Assembly: GCA_017307375.1 (NCBI GenBank)
Contig: JAFKFH010000006.1
Span: 124,001 to 188,000 of the forward strand
Source of the DNA: Alphaproteobacteria bacterium
Lineage (GTDB): Bacteria; Pseudomonadota; Alphaproteobacteria; Ferrovibrionales; Ferrovibrionaceae
Length of the DNA stretch: 64,000 nt
Direction of reading: 5' to 3'
The notes under the pieces were generated by a model. The model was not told the origin of the DNA. It saw nothing but the letters and a program-made list of their open reading frames with translations, and did no database searches. The position numbers were made by a program, and so were the translations under genes. Of this stretch, positions 53,154 through 61,941 are shown one piece after another. The stretch's first letter is position 1, and every line of letters starts with the position of its first letter.

Positions 53154-54802
53154 TACGCCTGAACCTTCGTCACGTACCCCAGGGCCCGGTCGCGCGCGAC
53201 CGCGGCTTCGCTGCGCTCGGCCGGCGACCCCCAGCCGCCGCCGCCCGGCGTCTCCAGCCGCAGCCGCTGGCCGCGGCTGATCTTCAGCCCGTTCAGCTTG
53301 GAGACCAGCGCCGGCTCGGCCATGCCCTCGCCATCCGGGTAGAAGAAGCGGTTGCGCGCGGCCGCGCCGCCACCCAGCACGCCCGGCGGGGCCGCGGTGC
53401 CGCGCTCGCCGAACAGGAAGACCTGGGCCTCTTCCTCCAGCAGTTCGATCTCGTAGACCGCGCCGAGGCCGCCGCGATGCTTGCCGGCGCCACCGGAATC
53501 GGGGCGCAGGGCCCATTGCCGGAACATCACGGGATAGGCCGCCTCGAGGATTTCCAGCGGCGGGATGGTGGCGGTCGAGATCGGCGCGTTGCCGTGATTG
53601 AGGCCGTCGCCGCCGGCATGCGCGCCGTGGCCGCCGCCGAAGAACGAGAACATCACCCAGCGCTGGCCGTCCTTGCGGTGGCCGGCCAGCGACAGCGCAT
53701 TGATCGTGCCGTAGGCCGGCGCCGGCGCGCGTTCGGGCGCGATGCGCGAGAAGACCTGGAAGACCACGTCGATCACCCGCAGGATCGTCTCGGTATAGCC
53801 GCCGACCGGCTTGGGCGCCTTGACGTTCAGCAGCGTCGTGTCGGGAATGACGAAGCGGATCGGGTCGAGCACGCCGGCATTGGCCGGGACATCGGGGAAC
53901 AGATGCTTCAGCGCGACATAGCAGGAGGCGACGGCGGTGGCATACGAGATATTCAGCGGCCCGGCGCAAGGCGCCGACGAGCGCGAGAAATCGAGGGTCA
54001 ACGTCTCGCCGGCGATCTCGACGTCGAGGGCGATGGTCAGTTTGCGATCGCTGATGCCGTCGTTGTCGAGGATGTCCTCGGCCGACCAGCGGCCGTCCGG
54101 CAGGTCGGCCAGGCGGGCCCGCATCAGCCGGGCGGCGCGGTCGCGCAGTTCGGCCAGGCCTTCCGCCACCACCGCGTCGCCATAGTCGGCCAGCAGCGCG
54201 TCGAGCCGGCGGATGCCCAGGTCGAGCGCGTTGACCTGGCCGTTGAGATCGCCATAGAGGCTGCCCGGCAGGCGGCTGTTCGACTGCAGGATCGCGACGA
54301 TGTCGGGGCGGTACTGGCCGGCGGCGTAGAGCTTCACCGGCGGGATCAGCATGCCTTCCTGGAAGCATTCGGTGGCGACCGGGTTGTAGTTGCCCGGCAC
54401 GTTGCCGCCGACGTCGTGCCAATGCCCGACCGAGGCCAGCCAGCAGAACAGCTTGCCCTGGCGGAAATAGGGCCGCACCAGCTTGAAGTCCGAAAGATGG
54501 GTGCCGCCGTCATAGGGATCGTTGAAGATGTAGACGTCGCCGTCGGCCAGGTCGCCGTCGCGCGCCGCCTTGTCGATCACGGCCTTCACCGCGAAGGCCA
54601 TGGCACCGACGAAGATCGGCAGCCCGGCCTTGCCCTGGATCAGGGTTTCGCCCGACGTCGCGTGATAGAGGCCATGGCTGGCGTCATGAGCTTCGGCGAT
54701 GATCGGGTTGAAGGCCGAGCGGAACAACGTGGCGTCCATCTCGTCGGCGATCTGCTCCAGCCGGCCCTTGAGGACGGCGAGCGTGACGGGGTCGATACTC
54801 AT
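53153..54802 (-). CDS. hyuB: hydantoinase/oxoprolinase B-type subunit
   Basis: The 549-residue protein shows the HyuB pattern: DPVTLAVLKGRLEQIADEM at the start, FNDPYDGGTHLSDFKLVRP near residue 95, GHWHDVGGNVPGNYNP with the likely metal histidines, and a glycine-rich end LETPGGGGWGSPAER. It forms the catalytic partner of HyuA. The start overlaps the stop of the lyase gene (ATGA). Confidence 0.93.
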   Translation of the reverse strand: MSIDPVTLAVLKGRLEQIADEMDATLFRSAFNPIIAEAHDASHGLYHATSGETLIQGKAGLPIFVGAMAFAVKAVIDKAARDGDLADGDVYIFNDPYDGGTHLSDFKLVRPYFRQGKLFCWLASVGHWHDVGGNVPGNYNPVATECFQEGMLIPPVKLYAAGQYRPDIVAILQSNSRLPGSLYGDLNGQVNALDLGIRRLDALLADYGDAVVAEGLAELRDRAARLMRARLADLPDGRWSAEDILDNDGISDRKLTIALDVEIAGETLTLDFSRSSAPCAGPLNISYATAVASCYVALKHLFPDVPANAGVLDPIRFVIPDTTLLNVKAPKPVGGYTETILRVIDVVFQVFSRIAPERAPAPAYGTINALSLAGHRKDGQRWVMFSFFGGGHGAHAGGDGLNHGNAPISTATIPPLEILEAAYPVMFRQWALRPDSGGAGKHRGGLGAVYEIELLEEEAQVFLFGERGTAAPPGVLGGGAAARNRFFYPDGEGMAEPALVSKLNGLKISRGQRLRLETPGGGGWGSPAERSEAAVARDRALGYVTKVQA

Positions 54803-55674
54803 TCCATACCCTCCGGGCTCGGATCGTAGCGGCGGCCCTGCGCCAGGAACGACGGGGTTTCCAGGACGTCGTTCAGCGCGGCGAAATCGTGCATGCGGTC
54901 GGCGAAAGGCTTTGTCGTGCCGTGCTGCTTCAGGCTGGCGAGATAGTCCTGCGCCATGCGGGTCAGCGCGCGCACCAGCCCGCCGGGGAAGATCACCAGC
55001 GAGAACCCGATCGCCTCGAGATCGGCGGCCGACGACAGCGGCGTCTTGCCGCCTTCGACCATGTTGGCCATCAGCGGCACCCGGCCGCCGAAGCGCGCGA
55101 CCACGGCGGCAAGCTCGTCGGTCGAGCGCGGCGCCTCGACGAACAGCAGGTCGGCCCCGGCCTCGACATAGGCCGCGGCGCGATCGAAGGCGGCTTCCAG
55201 GCCCTCGACCGCGACGGCGTCGGTCCGGGCGATGACGAGGAAGTCGGGCGACGGCCGCGCATCGACCGCCGCCTTGATCTTGCCGGTCATTTCCGCGGTC
55301 GAGACCACCGTCTTGTCGCCGAGATGGCCGCAGCGCTTCGGGAAGGTCTGGTCCTCGAGCTGGATCGCGTCGGCCCCGGCCCGGGCATAGGCGCGCACGG
55401 TGCGCTGCACGTTCAGCGCATTGCCAAAGCCGGTATCGCCATCGACGACCAGCGGCAGGGCCACGCGGTCGCGGATGGCGCGGATGACCTCGGCCATCTC
55501 GCTCATCCCGACGAGGCCGATATCGGGCAGGCCGAAGCGGGTGTAGGAGACGGATGCGCCGGACAGATAGGCCGCTTCGAACCCGGCCTGCTCGATCAGC
55601 AGGGCCGACAGGGCATCGTAGCAACCGGGGGCCAACAGGATGGGCGCCCGCCCGAGACGCTGGCGGAGACTCAT
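54799..55674 (-). CDS. isocitrate lyase/PEP mutase family C-C lyase
   Basis: The 291-residue protein has the active-site loop K113-R-C115-G-H117 (DQTFPKRCGHLGDK), diagnostic of true lyases such as methylisocitrate lyase and 2,3-dimethylmalate lyase. The Mg-binding VVDGDTGFGNALNVQRTV near residue 78 and the VIARTDAVAVEGLEAA segment are also present. It would split a substituted malate- or citrate-like acid into a 2-oxoacid and a carboxylate. It overlaps LeuD at its start and HyuB at its end (4 bases each), directly coupling it to the hydratase genes. Confidence 0.9.
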   Translation of the reverse strand: MSLRQRLGRAPILLAPGCYDALSALLIEQAGFEAAYLSGASVSYTRFGLPDIGLVGMSEMAEVIRAIRDRVALPLVVDGDTGFGNALNVQRTVRAYARAGADAIQLEDQTFPKRCGHLGDKTVVSTAEMTGKIKAAVDARPSPDFLVIARTDAVAVEGLEAAFDRAAAYVEAGADLLFVEAPRSTDELAAVVARFGGRVPLMANMVEGGKTPLSSAADLEAIGFSLVIFPGGLVRALTRMAQDYLASLKQHGTTKPFADRMHDFAALNDVLETPSFLAQGRRYDPSPEGME

Positions 55675-56162
55675 GGCGTCCTCCCAGAACGTTGTTCCAA
55701 ATAGGGTAGCAGCCCGCCGGCACCGATCATGGCCATCAGATGCGGCGGAATGGGTTCGCAGTCGTGCCGGCGCCCGGTCGCGACCTCGATCGCGACCCCG
55801 GCGACCGGATCGACCGACAGTTCGATGCCCGGCGCGATTTCCCGCGCCGTCGGGCAGGTCAGGGCCGGCAGGCCGAGATTGAGGGCATTGCGGTAGAAGA
55901 TGCGCGCGAACGATACCGCCAGCACGCAGGCGACGCCGTTCAGCAGCAGTGCGTAGGCTGCCTGTTCGCGCGACGATCCCGCCCCGAACTGGCTGCCGCC
56001 GACGACGATGTCGCCCGGCTTGACGCGGGTGACGAATTTGGGATCGACCGCCTCCAGGCAGTGCCTGGCCAGCTCGGCGATCGGCTTCTTCATGTAGGCA
56101 CCGGGGGCGAGCAGATCGGTATCGATCCGGTCGCCGTAGACATGGGTCAACCCGGCGATCAT
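55671..56162 (-). CDS. aconitase-family hydratase small subunit (LeuD-like)
   Basis: The 163-residue swivelling domain begins GLTHVYGDRIDTDLLAPGAY and contains the substrate-binding VGGSQFGAGSSREQAAYAL loop and FARIFYRNALNLGLP. It pairs with the LeuC-like subunit, with which it overlaps by one base. Leucine synthesis is unlikely because no leuB or leuA is nearby and it sits inside a catabolic operon. A maleate- or dimethylmaleate-hydratase role is favoured. Confidence 0.88.
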   Translation of the reverse strand: MIAGLTHVYGDRIDTDLLAPGAYMKKPIAELARHCLEAVDPKFVTRVKPGDIVVGGSQFGAGSSREQAAYALLLNGVACVLAVSFARIFYRNALNLGLPALTCPTAREIAPGIELSVDPVAGVAIEVATGRRHDCEPIPPHLMAMIGAGGLLPYLEQRSGRTP

Positions 56163-57430
56163 CACAGCATCTCCCGCGGGTCGGCGATCTGGCCGGCGAC
56201 GGCGGCCGCGGCGACCGAGTAGGGCGAGCCGAGCCAGACCGCGGCGGTGCCCGACCCCATGCGGCCCTTGAAGTTGCGCGCGGTCGAGGCGATGCAGACC
56301 TCGCCGTCGGCCAGCAGCCCGGCACCGAGGCCGGCGCAGGCGCCGCAGCCCGATGGCAGCAGGATCGCGCCGGCCTCGGTCAGCGTGGCCAGCGTGCCGT
56401 CCTTGATCGCCTGCTCGGTCGTCCGCGTGGTTGCCGGGGCGATCAGGAGGCGCGTGCCGGGGGCCACCTTGCGGCCCTTCAGCACCCGGGCGGCCATCTG
56501 CAGGTCGTCGAGCTTGGCGCCGGTGCAGGCGCCGATATAGGCCTGATCGACGCGCTGGCCGAGATGTCGGCCGATATCGCCCGAATTGGCCGGGTTGTGC
56601 GGCGCGGCGACCTGGGGGCCCAGGGCGGAGGCATCGTAGCGATGCACTGCCTCGACCGGCGCGTCCCGATCGCCCTGCCAGGCGGCGACCAGGGCGTGGG
56701 CCTCGGGAACGCCGGTACGCGCCAGCCACTCGGCCGTCGTCGCATCGGGCTCGATCAGCCCGGTCTTGGCGCCGAGTTCGGCGGTCATGTTGCAGAGGGT
56801 CATCCGCTCGGGCATGCCCAGCGCCGTGATGGCGGGGCCGGCCAGTTCGGCGACGCGATAGTTCATGTCGTCGGGATCGACCTCGGCGCAGAGGCGCAGG
56901 ATCATGTCCTTGGCCGACACGCCGGGCTGCAGCCGGCCATCCCAGTGGAAGCGGCGGGTCGCGGGCACCTTGAGCCAGATTTCGCCGGTCACCAGCACGC
57001 CGAGCATCTCGGTCGCGCCGATGCCGACCATGAAGGCCCCGAAGGCGCCGCCGGTGGGCGAATGGCTGTCGCCGCCCACCGCCATCATGCCCGGATGGAT
57101 CAGGCCGTTCTCGGGCAGCACGACATGGCAGATGCCGCGCATGTCGAAGAACCGGGCGATGCCGGCCGACTTGACCCATTTGCGGGTGAGGTCGAGGATC
57201 TCGGCGCTTTCGGCGTCGATCGCCGGCACGTAGTGGTCGGACACGACGACGACCTTGTCCGGGTTCCAGACCTTGGCGCCGAGACGCTCCAGCATCGGCT
57301 TGACCCGGCGGGGGCCACCCGAATCGTGCATCATCGCCAGGTCGACGCCGACGGTGACGATCTCGCCGGGCAAGACGGTCGCGGCCCCCGCGGCGCGGGC
57401 CAGGATCTTTTCGGTCAGTGTGGCGGACAT
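56162..57430 (-). CDS. aconitase-family hydratase large subunit (LeuC-like)
   Basis: The 422-residue protein has the three [4Fe-4S] cysteines at C302 (GACTGAKLDD) and C362/C365 (PSGCGACAG), the DSGGPRRVKPM segment, GGDSHSPTGGAFGAFMVGIGATEM (core GDSHSPTGGAFGA) and the STARNFKGRMG motif. It would add or remove water on an unsaturated dicarboxylate, together with the LeuD-like subunit. It follows LivF after 5 bases, so transport and catabolism are on one message. Confidence 0.92.
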   Translation of the reverse strand: MSATLTEKILARAAGAATVLPGEIVTVGVDLAMMHDSGGPRRVKPMLERLGAKVWNPDKVVVVSDHYVPAIDAESAEILDLTRKWVKSAGIARFFDMRGICHVVLPENGLIHPGMMAVGGDSHSPTGGAFGAFMVGIGATEMLGVLVTGEIWLKVPATRRFHWDGRLQPGVSAKDMILRLCAEVDPDDMNYRVAELAGPAITALGMPERMTLCNMTAELGAKTGLIEPDATTAEWLARTGVPEAHALVAAWQGDRDAPVEAVHRYDASALGPQVAAPHNPANSGDIGRHLGQRVDQAYIGACTGAKLDDLQMAARVLKGRKVAPGTRLLIAPATTRTTEQAIKDGTLATLTEAGAILLPSGCGACAGLGAGLLADGEVCIASTARNFKGRMGSGTAAVWLGSPYSVAAAAVAGQIADPREML

Positions 57431-57435
57431 GATGA

Positions 57436-58140
57436 TCAGAGCCCCAGATAGCTGCGGCGGAGACCGGGATCGTCGGCCAGTTCGGCCGATGGCCCGGCCA
57501 TGACGAAGCGGCCCTGTTCCAGCACATAGGCGCGATGCGCGATCTCCAGCGTCTGGGCCACGTTCTGTTCGACCAGCAGGATCGACAGGCCCTCGGCGTT
57601 GATCGCGCCGATCAGCGCGAACATCTCCTCGACCAGCAACGGCGACAGGCCGAGCGAGGGTTCGTCGAGGATCAGCAGGCGCGGCTCGGCCATCAGCCCC
57701 CGGCCGATCGCCAGCATCTGCTGTTCGCCGCCCGACAGCGTGCCGGCGGCCTGGCCGAAGCGCTCGCGCAGCCGCGGGAACACCGTGCAGATCCGCTCGA
57801 CATTCGCGTCGCGCCGGGCGCGGCCGCGGCGATAGCTGCCGAGCAGCAGGTTTTCGCGCACGCTGAGATCGGGGAACACCCGGCGGCCTTCCGGCACCTG
57901 GATCAGCCCGGCGGAGACCACCTGGGCGGGACGTGCGGCGGTGATGTCGGTGCCGTCGAACAGGATCTGGCCGCCGGTCGGCCGGATCAGCGCCGACAGG
58001 GTGTTGTTCAGCGTCGACTTGCCGACGCCGTTGGCACCGAGCACGGCGACGATCTCGCCACTGGCGACCGTCATCGACAGGCCGCGCAGCACGGTGACCT
58101 CGCCATAGCCGGCCTCGAGATCGCGGACCTCAAGAAGCAT
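57436..58140 (-). CDS. livF: ABC transporter ATP-binding protein, LivF type
   Basis: The 234-residue ATPase has Walker A GANGVGKST, LIQVPEGRRVFPDLSVRENL, signature LSGGEQQMLAIGRGL and Walker B LLILDEPSLGLSPLL. It overlaps LivG by 11 bases. It is the second ATPase of the downstream-operon importer and belongs to a different set from the LivF at 9797. Confidence 0.93.
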   Translation of the reverse strand: MLLEVRDLEAGYGEVTVLRGLSMTVASGEIVAVLGANGVGKSTLNNTLSALIRPTGGQILFDGTDITAARPAQVVSAGLIQVPEGRRVFPDLSVRENLLLGSYRRGRARRDANVERICTVFPRLRERFGQAAGTLSGGEQQMLAIGRGLMAEPRLLILDEPSLGLSPLLVEEMFALIGAINAEGLSILLVEQNVAQTLEIAHRAYVLEQGRFVMAGPSAELADDPGLRRSYLGL

Positions 58141-58876
58141 GGCGCGACCCCGCTTCGATCCGCCCCGCCGCGGCGCGGCCGAGATAGGCCTCGACCACCT
58201 TGGGGTCGGTGACCAGCAGCGACGGTGCGCCGGCGGCGATGACGCGACCCTGGTTCAGCACGTGGATATGCTCGCACAGGCTCATCACCGCCTGCATCAC
58301 ATGCTCGGTCAGCAGCACGGTGACCCCGGAATCGCGGATGCCGCGGATGACGCCGATGATTTCGCCGATCTCGGTCGGGTTCAGCCCGGCCATCACCTCG
58401 TCGAGCAGCAGCAGCCGCGGCCGCGTCGCCAGCGCCCGCGCCAGTTCCAGGCGCTTGCGACCGGCGACCGTCAGCGAGGCTGCCGGACGGTCGAGCAGGC
58501 CGGCCATGCCGACCAGCTTTGCGACCTCGGCCGCCGCCGCCAGCGCATCGGCCCGGCGGCGGTGATGGAGATGGGCGCCGACCGCGATGTTCTCGCGCAC
58601 GCTCAGCCCCGCGAACGGCTGGGTGATCTGGAAGGTCCGGCCGATGCCGCGATGGCAGACTTCATGCGACTTCAGCCCGTCGATGCGCTGTCCGGCAAAG
58701 CTGATCTCGCCGGCCGTGGGCGGCACCGCACCGGCGATCATCGAGAACAGCGTGGTCTTGCCGGCACCGTTGGGGCCGATCAGACCGGCGATCGAGCCCT
58801 CGGCGACCTTGAGCGAGGCGCCGTCGACTGCCAGCAGCCCGCCGAAGCGTTTGGAGACGTTCGCGACCTCAAGCAT
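58130..58876 (-). CDS. livG: ABC transporter ATP-binding protein, LivG type
   Basis: The 248-residue ATPase has Walker A GPNGAGKTT, the LivG-typical GIGRTFQITQPFAGLSVREN, a degenerate signature LTVAGRKRLELARAL and Walker B LLLLDEVMAGLNPTE. It is separate from LivM here, unlike the fused protein at 8050. The start overlaps the LivM stop by 8 bases. Confidence 0.93.
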   Translation of the reverse strand: MLEVANVSKRFGGLLAVDGASLKVAEGSIAGLIGPNGAGKTTLFSMIAGAVPPTAGEISFAGQRIDGLKSHEVCHRGIGRTFQITQPFAGLSVRENIAVGAHLHHRRRADALAAAAEVAKLVGMAGLLDRPAASLTVAGRKRLELARALATRPRLLLLDEVMAGLNPTEIGEIIGVIRGIRDSGVTVLLTEHVMQAVMSLCEHIHVLNQGRVIAAGAPSLLVTDPKVVEAYLGRAAAGRIEAGSRHAS

Positions 58877-59828
58877 GGCGGCGCCCCAGCCGACCGATCA
58901 GCCCGACGATGCCGTCGGGCAGGAAGCGCAGCACGATGATCAGCAGCAGGCCGAACAGGGCGAGATTCAGCCCCGGCGCCCCGTCGGTCCAGACATTGGC
59001 CACCTCGCCCAGCGCGCGCATGACGATCGCCCCGATCAGCGGGCCGAACAGCGTGCCGATGCCGCCGATGATCGGTGCCAGCAGCGCCTCGACCGAGACG
59101 CCCGAGCCATAGGCGATATGCGGGTCGAGATAGAGGAAGAACTGGGCATAGAAGACGCCGGAGAGGGCGGCCAGCGCCCCCGACAGCGTGATCGCGCCGA
59201 GCTTGACCCGGAAAATGTCGATGCCGAGTGCGGCGGCGGCCGCCTCGTTCTCGCGCACCGCGACGAGATAGGCGCCGAAGCGCGACCGTTCGACCGCCAG
59301 GGTGACGATCAGGCTGACCGCGAAAAGGATCAGCATGGCATAATAGAACCCGGCCTTGTCGGCGAACTGGAAGTTTGCCGGCGAAACCTTCAGCGGGATC
59401 AGGATGCCGGCACCCCCGCCGGTGAACGGTACCGACGTGGCCAGGATGCGGAAGACCTCGGCGAAGGCGAGCGTCACCAGGGCGAAATAGGATCCCTTGA
59501 GGCCATAGCGGAAGGACAGCGCCCCGCAGAACGCACCGATCGCACCGCCGGCGATCGTGCCGGCGATCAGGCCGGTCCAGGGGTCGAGGCCCAGCCGCAC
59601 CTGCAGGACGGCGGTGACATAGGCGCCTGTGCCGAAGAACAGCGCGTGGCCGTAGGAGAACTGCCCGCCATAGCCGCCCAGGAGGTTCCAGGCCTGCGCC
59701 AGGCAGGCGAACATCAGGGTGGTGGTGGCCAGGCCCAGCCAGTAGCCGGTGCCGAGGGCCAGCGGGGCCGCGGCCAGCGCGGCCAGCACCACGGGCACGG
59801 CGATCAGCTTGATGCGATCGGGATTCAT
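58869..59828 (-). CDS. livM: ABC transporter permease, LivM type
   Basis: The 319-residue permease has about eight to ten helices and the LivM motif AQAWNLLGGYGGQFSYGHALFFG near residue 45 (core GGYGGQFSYGHA), with the cytoplasmic AVRENEAAAAALGID loop near residue 200. Its ATG overlaps the LivH stop (ATGA). Confidence 0.93.
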   Translation of the reverse strand: MNPDRIKLIAVPVVLAALAAAPLALGTGYWLGLATTTLMFACLAQAWNLLGGYGGQFSYGHALFFGTGAYVTAVLQVRLGLDPWTGLIAGTIAGGAIGAFCGALSFRYGLKGSYFALVTLAFAEVFRILATSVPFTGGGAGILIPLKVSPANFQFADKAGFYYAMLILFAVSLIVTLAVERSRFGAYLVAVRENEAAAAALGIDIFRVKLGAITLSGALAALSGVFYAQFFLYLDPHIAYGSGVSVEALLAPIIGGIGTLFGPLIGAIVMRALGEVANVWTDGAPGLNLALFGLLLIIVLRFLPDGIVGLIGRLGRRHA

Positions 59829-60697
59829 GCCGGCTTGCCCCCGAACAGCCCGGTCGGCCGGAACAGCAATACCAGGATGAAGATGATGAAGATGCCGATC
59901 TGGCCGAGGCTTTCGCCGAGGATCAGCCCGCCGGCCGATTCGACGAGGCCGAGGATCAGCCCGCCGACCAGCGCGCCGGTGAAGCTGCCCATGCCGCCGA
60001 GCACGACGGTGGTGAAGGCGACCAGCACGAAGGCATGGCCGACCTGGGGCGTCACGTAGAACGACGGCAGCAGCAGGCAGGCGGCGGCCGCCAGCGTCGC
60101 GGTGCCGATGCCGAAGCACAGGCCGTAGATATGCTCGACATCGATGCCCATCAGTCGCGCGCCCTGGCGCTCGCGCGCGACGGCGCGGATGGCGCGGCCG
60201 AGATCTGTCCGCCCGATCAGGAACCACAGCAGCGCGGCGATGCCGAGCGCGGCGCCGAAGGCGACGGCGCGCGGCACCGGGATCAGCGCGACGCCGATAT
60301 CGATGACGTCGAAGCCGTAGGGCACATCGATCGTGCGGGTGTCCGAGCGCCAGAAATAGAGCGCCAGGTTGTCCAGAATGATCGACAGGCCGAGCGTGAC
60401 CAGAAGGATGTTCTGGTCGCGACCGTGGGCGGTATGCTCGATCACGCCGCGTTGCAGGAAATAGCCCAGGATGAAGAAGGCGGGTACCGCGATGGGCAGC
60501 GCCAGATAGGGATCGATCCCCAGCCCGGTGTTCAGGAAATACACGCCGTAAAGCGCCACCATCAGCAGCGAGCCGTGAGCGAAGTTGATGATGTGCAGGA
60601 CGCCGTAGATCAAGGTAAGGCCGAGCGCCACCAGCGCGTAGATCGCGCCGGTGGTGAGCCCGTTGACCAGGGCCGGTACGAGAAGTGAGGCAGTCAT
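59825..60697 (-). CDS. livH: ABC transporter permease, LivH type
   Basis: The 290-residue permease starts LVNGLTTGAIYALVALGLTLIYG and has GVLHIINFAHGSLLMV, the LivH signature, with the loop AIRAVARERQGARLMGID near residue 180. It follows the binding-protein gene by 23 bases. It would import the operon substrate with LivM, LivG and LivF. Confidence 0.93.
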   Translation of the reverse strand: MTASLLVPALVNGLTTGAIYALVALGLTLIYGVLHIINFAHGSLLMVALYGVYFLNTGLGIDPYLALPIAVPAFFILGYFLQRGVIEHTAHGRDQNILLVTLGLSIILDNLALYFWRSDTRTIDVPYGFDVIDIGVALIPVPRAVAFGAALGIAALLWFLIGRTDLGRAIRAVARERQGARLMGIDVEHIYGLCFGIGTATLAAAACLLLPSFYVTPQVGHAFVLVAFTTVVLGGMGSFTGALVGGLILGLVESAGGLILGESLGQIGIFIIFILVLLFRPTGLFGGKPA

Positions 60698-60720
60698 CGC
60701 CGTCAGGCCCCGGTTCCTCG

Positions 60721-61941
60721 TTATGCCCGCGGGATCGGATAGACCGCCTTGGCCGACGCGAAGGTGTCGGGGAAGATCACCTCGATGTTCTTGCCCAGGA
60801 TCTGGGTGTTGACCGGCTGGGCCCCCTCGTTCTGGCCGTTGACGAACAGCGTCGGGCCGTAGGGCATGATATGGCCGTCGAACTTCGACGCGGCCAAGGC
60901 CTCGGTGACCTTCTTGCGATCGCGCGAGGCGGCATGTTCCAGGGCGTCGCCGATCACCTGCATGCAGGCGTAGTTCAGCATGGCCTCGTAGGTCAGGTCG
61001 ATCTTCTTGGCGGCGCAGGCTTTGGCAAAGGCCTGGGCGACCGGTTTGCGCGGGTCGTACCAATGATTGCAGTCCATGATGTACTGCGCGGCTTCGTTAT
61101 GTTCGTTGGCGAACTTGATGTTGGAGGCCGCGCCGCCGAGGATGGCGTAGATGCCCTTGGGCCGGACGCGCTGCTGCTGCAGCGTGCGTGCCATCAGGAT
61201 GAATTCGTTCAGGTAGTTCGACGGGATCACCAGGTCGGGATTGGCCGACTTGATCTTCAGCGCGATGTTGGTGAAGTCGCGGGTGGGCGTGGCGTGCGAG
61301 ATGGTGTCGACCACCTCGAAGCCGCGGGCCGGCAGCTCGGTGTTGAGCAGCTTGGCCATGCCGGCGCCGAAGGCCGAATCCTCGTGCACGATCAGCACGG
61401 TCTTGGCCGGCTTGCCGGCAGCGTCGTTGATCTTGACCAGGTTCTCCAGCGCGGTCGAGGTGATCTTGCCGAAGCCCGGGCCGAAGCGGAAGGTGTTGGT
61501 CAGTCCGCGGCTGACGATCTGGTCGACCACGCCGACATCGACGACATGCGGCAGGTCGTAGCGCGCGGCCGCCTGGGTGGTGGCGAGCGCGATGCCGGAG
61601 GCGAACGGCCCCAGCACCAGCGAGACGCCGGCCTCGTTCAGCTTGTCGATCTCGGCGGCACCGACTTCGGGCTTGGACTGGGCATCGGCCAGCACCGGCT
61701 CGATCTTGGCGCCGCCCAGCGCCTTGATCCCGCCGGTGGCATTGATGTGCTCGACGGCGAGCAGCGCGCCGGCGCGGGCCTGCGTGCCGGAATAGGCGAG
61801 CGGCCCGGTCACCGGATGCAGCACGCCGACCTTGATCGTTCCGGCCTGGGCACGCAGCACCGCGGGCGCGCCGATCGCGGCCATGGCCGCACCGACACCC
61901 GCCATCTGCAATGCCTGCCGGCGATTGATACGCTTGTTCAT
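60721..61941 (-). CDS. ABC transporter substrate-binding protein, branched-chain-amino-acid type
   Basis: The 406-residue protein has a Tat-like leader (NRRQALQMAGVGAAMAAIGAP) and the type I binding fold: KVGVLHPVTGPLAYSGTQARAG, EHINATGGIKALGGAKIEPV and LVLGPFASGIALATTQAA. It defines the specificity of the LivHMGF set below it. Its ATG overlaps the GntR regulator stop (ATGA), so the regulator and transporter form one transcript. Confidence 0.92.
   Translation of the reverse strand: MNKRINRRQALQMAGVGAAMAAIGAPAVLRAQAGTIKVGVLHPVTGPLAYSGTQARAGALLAVEHINATGGIKALGGAKIEPVLADAQSKPEVGAAEIDKLNEAGVSLVLGPFASGIALATTQAAARYDLPHVVDVGVVDQIVSRGLTNTFRFGPGFGKITSTALENLVKINDAAGKPAKTVLIVHEDSAFGAGMAKLLNTELPARGFEVVDTISHATPTRDFTNIALKIKSANPDLVIPSNYLNEFILMARTLQQQRVRPKGIYAILGGAASNIKFANEHNEAAQYIMDCNHWYDPRKPVAQAFAKACAAKKIDLTYEAMLNYACMQVIGDALEHAASRDRKKVTEALAASKFDGHIMPYGPTLFVNGQNEGAQPVNTQILGKNIEVIFPDTFASAKAVYPIPRA

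Noticed and set aside
55671-57430. Leucine biosynthesis isomerase (leuCD proper)
   Set aside because: The fold is right, but the genes overlap a C-C lyase and transporter genes in a regulated catabolic operon and no leuA or leuB is near.
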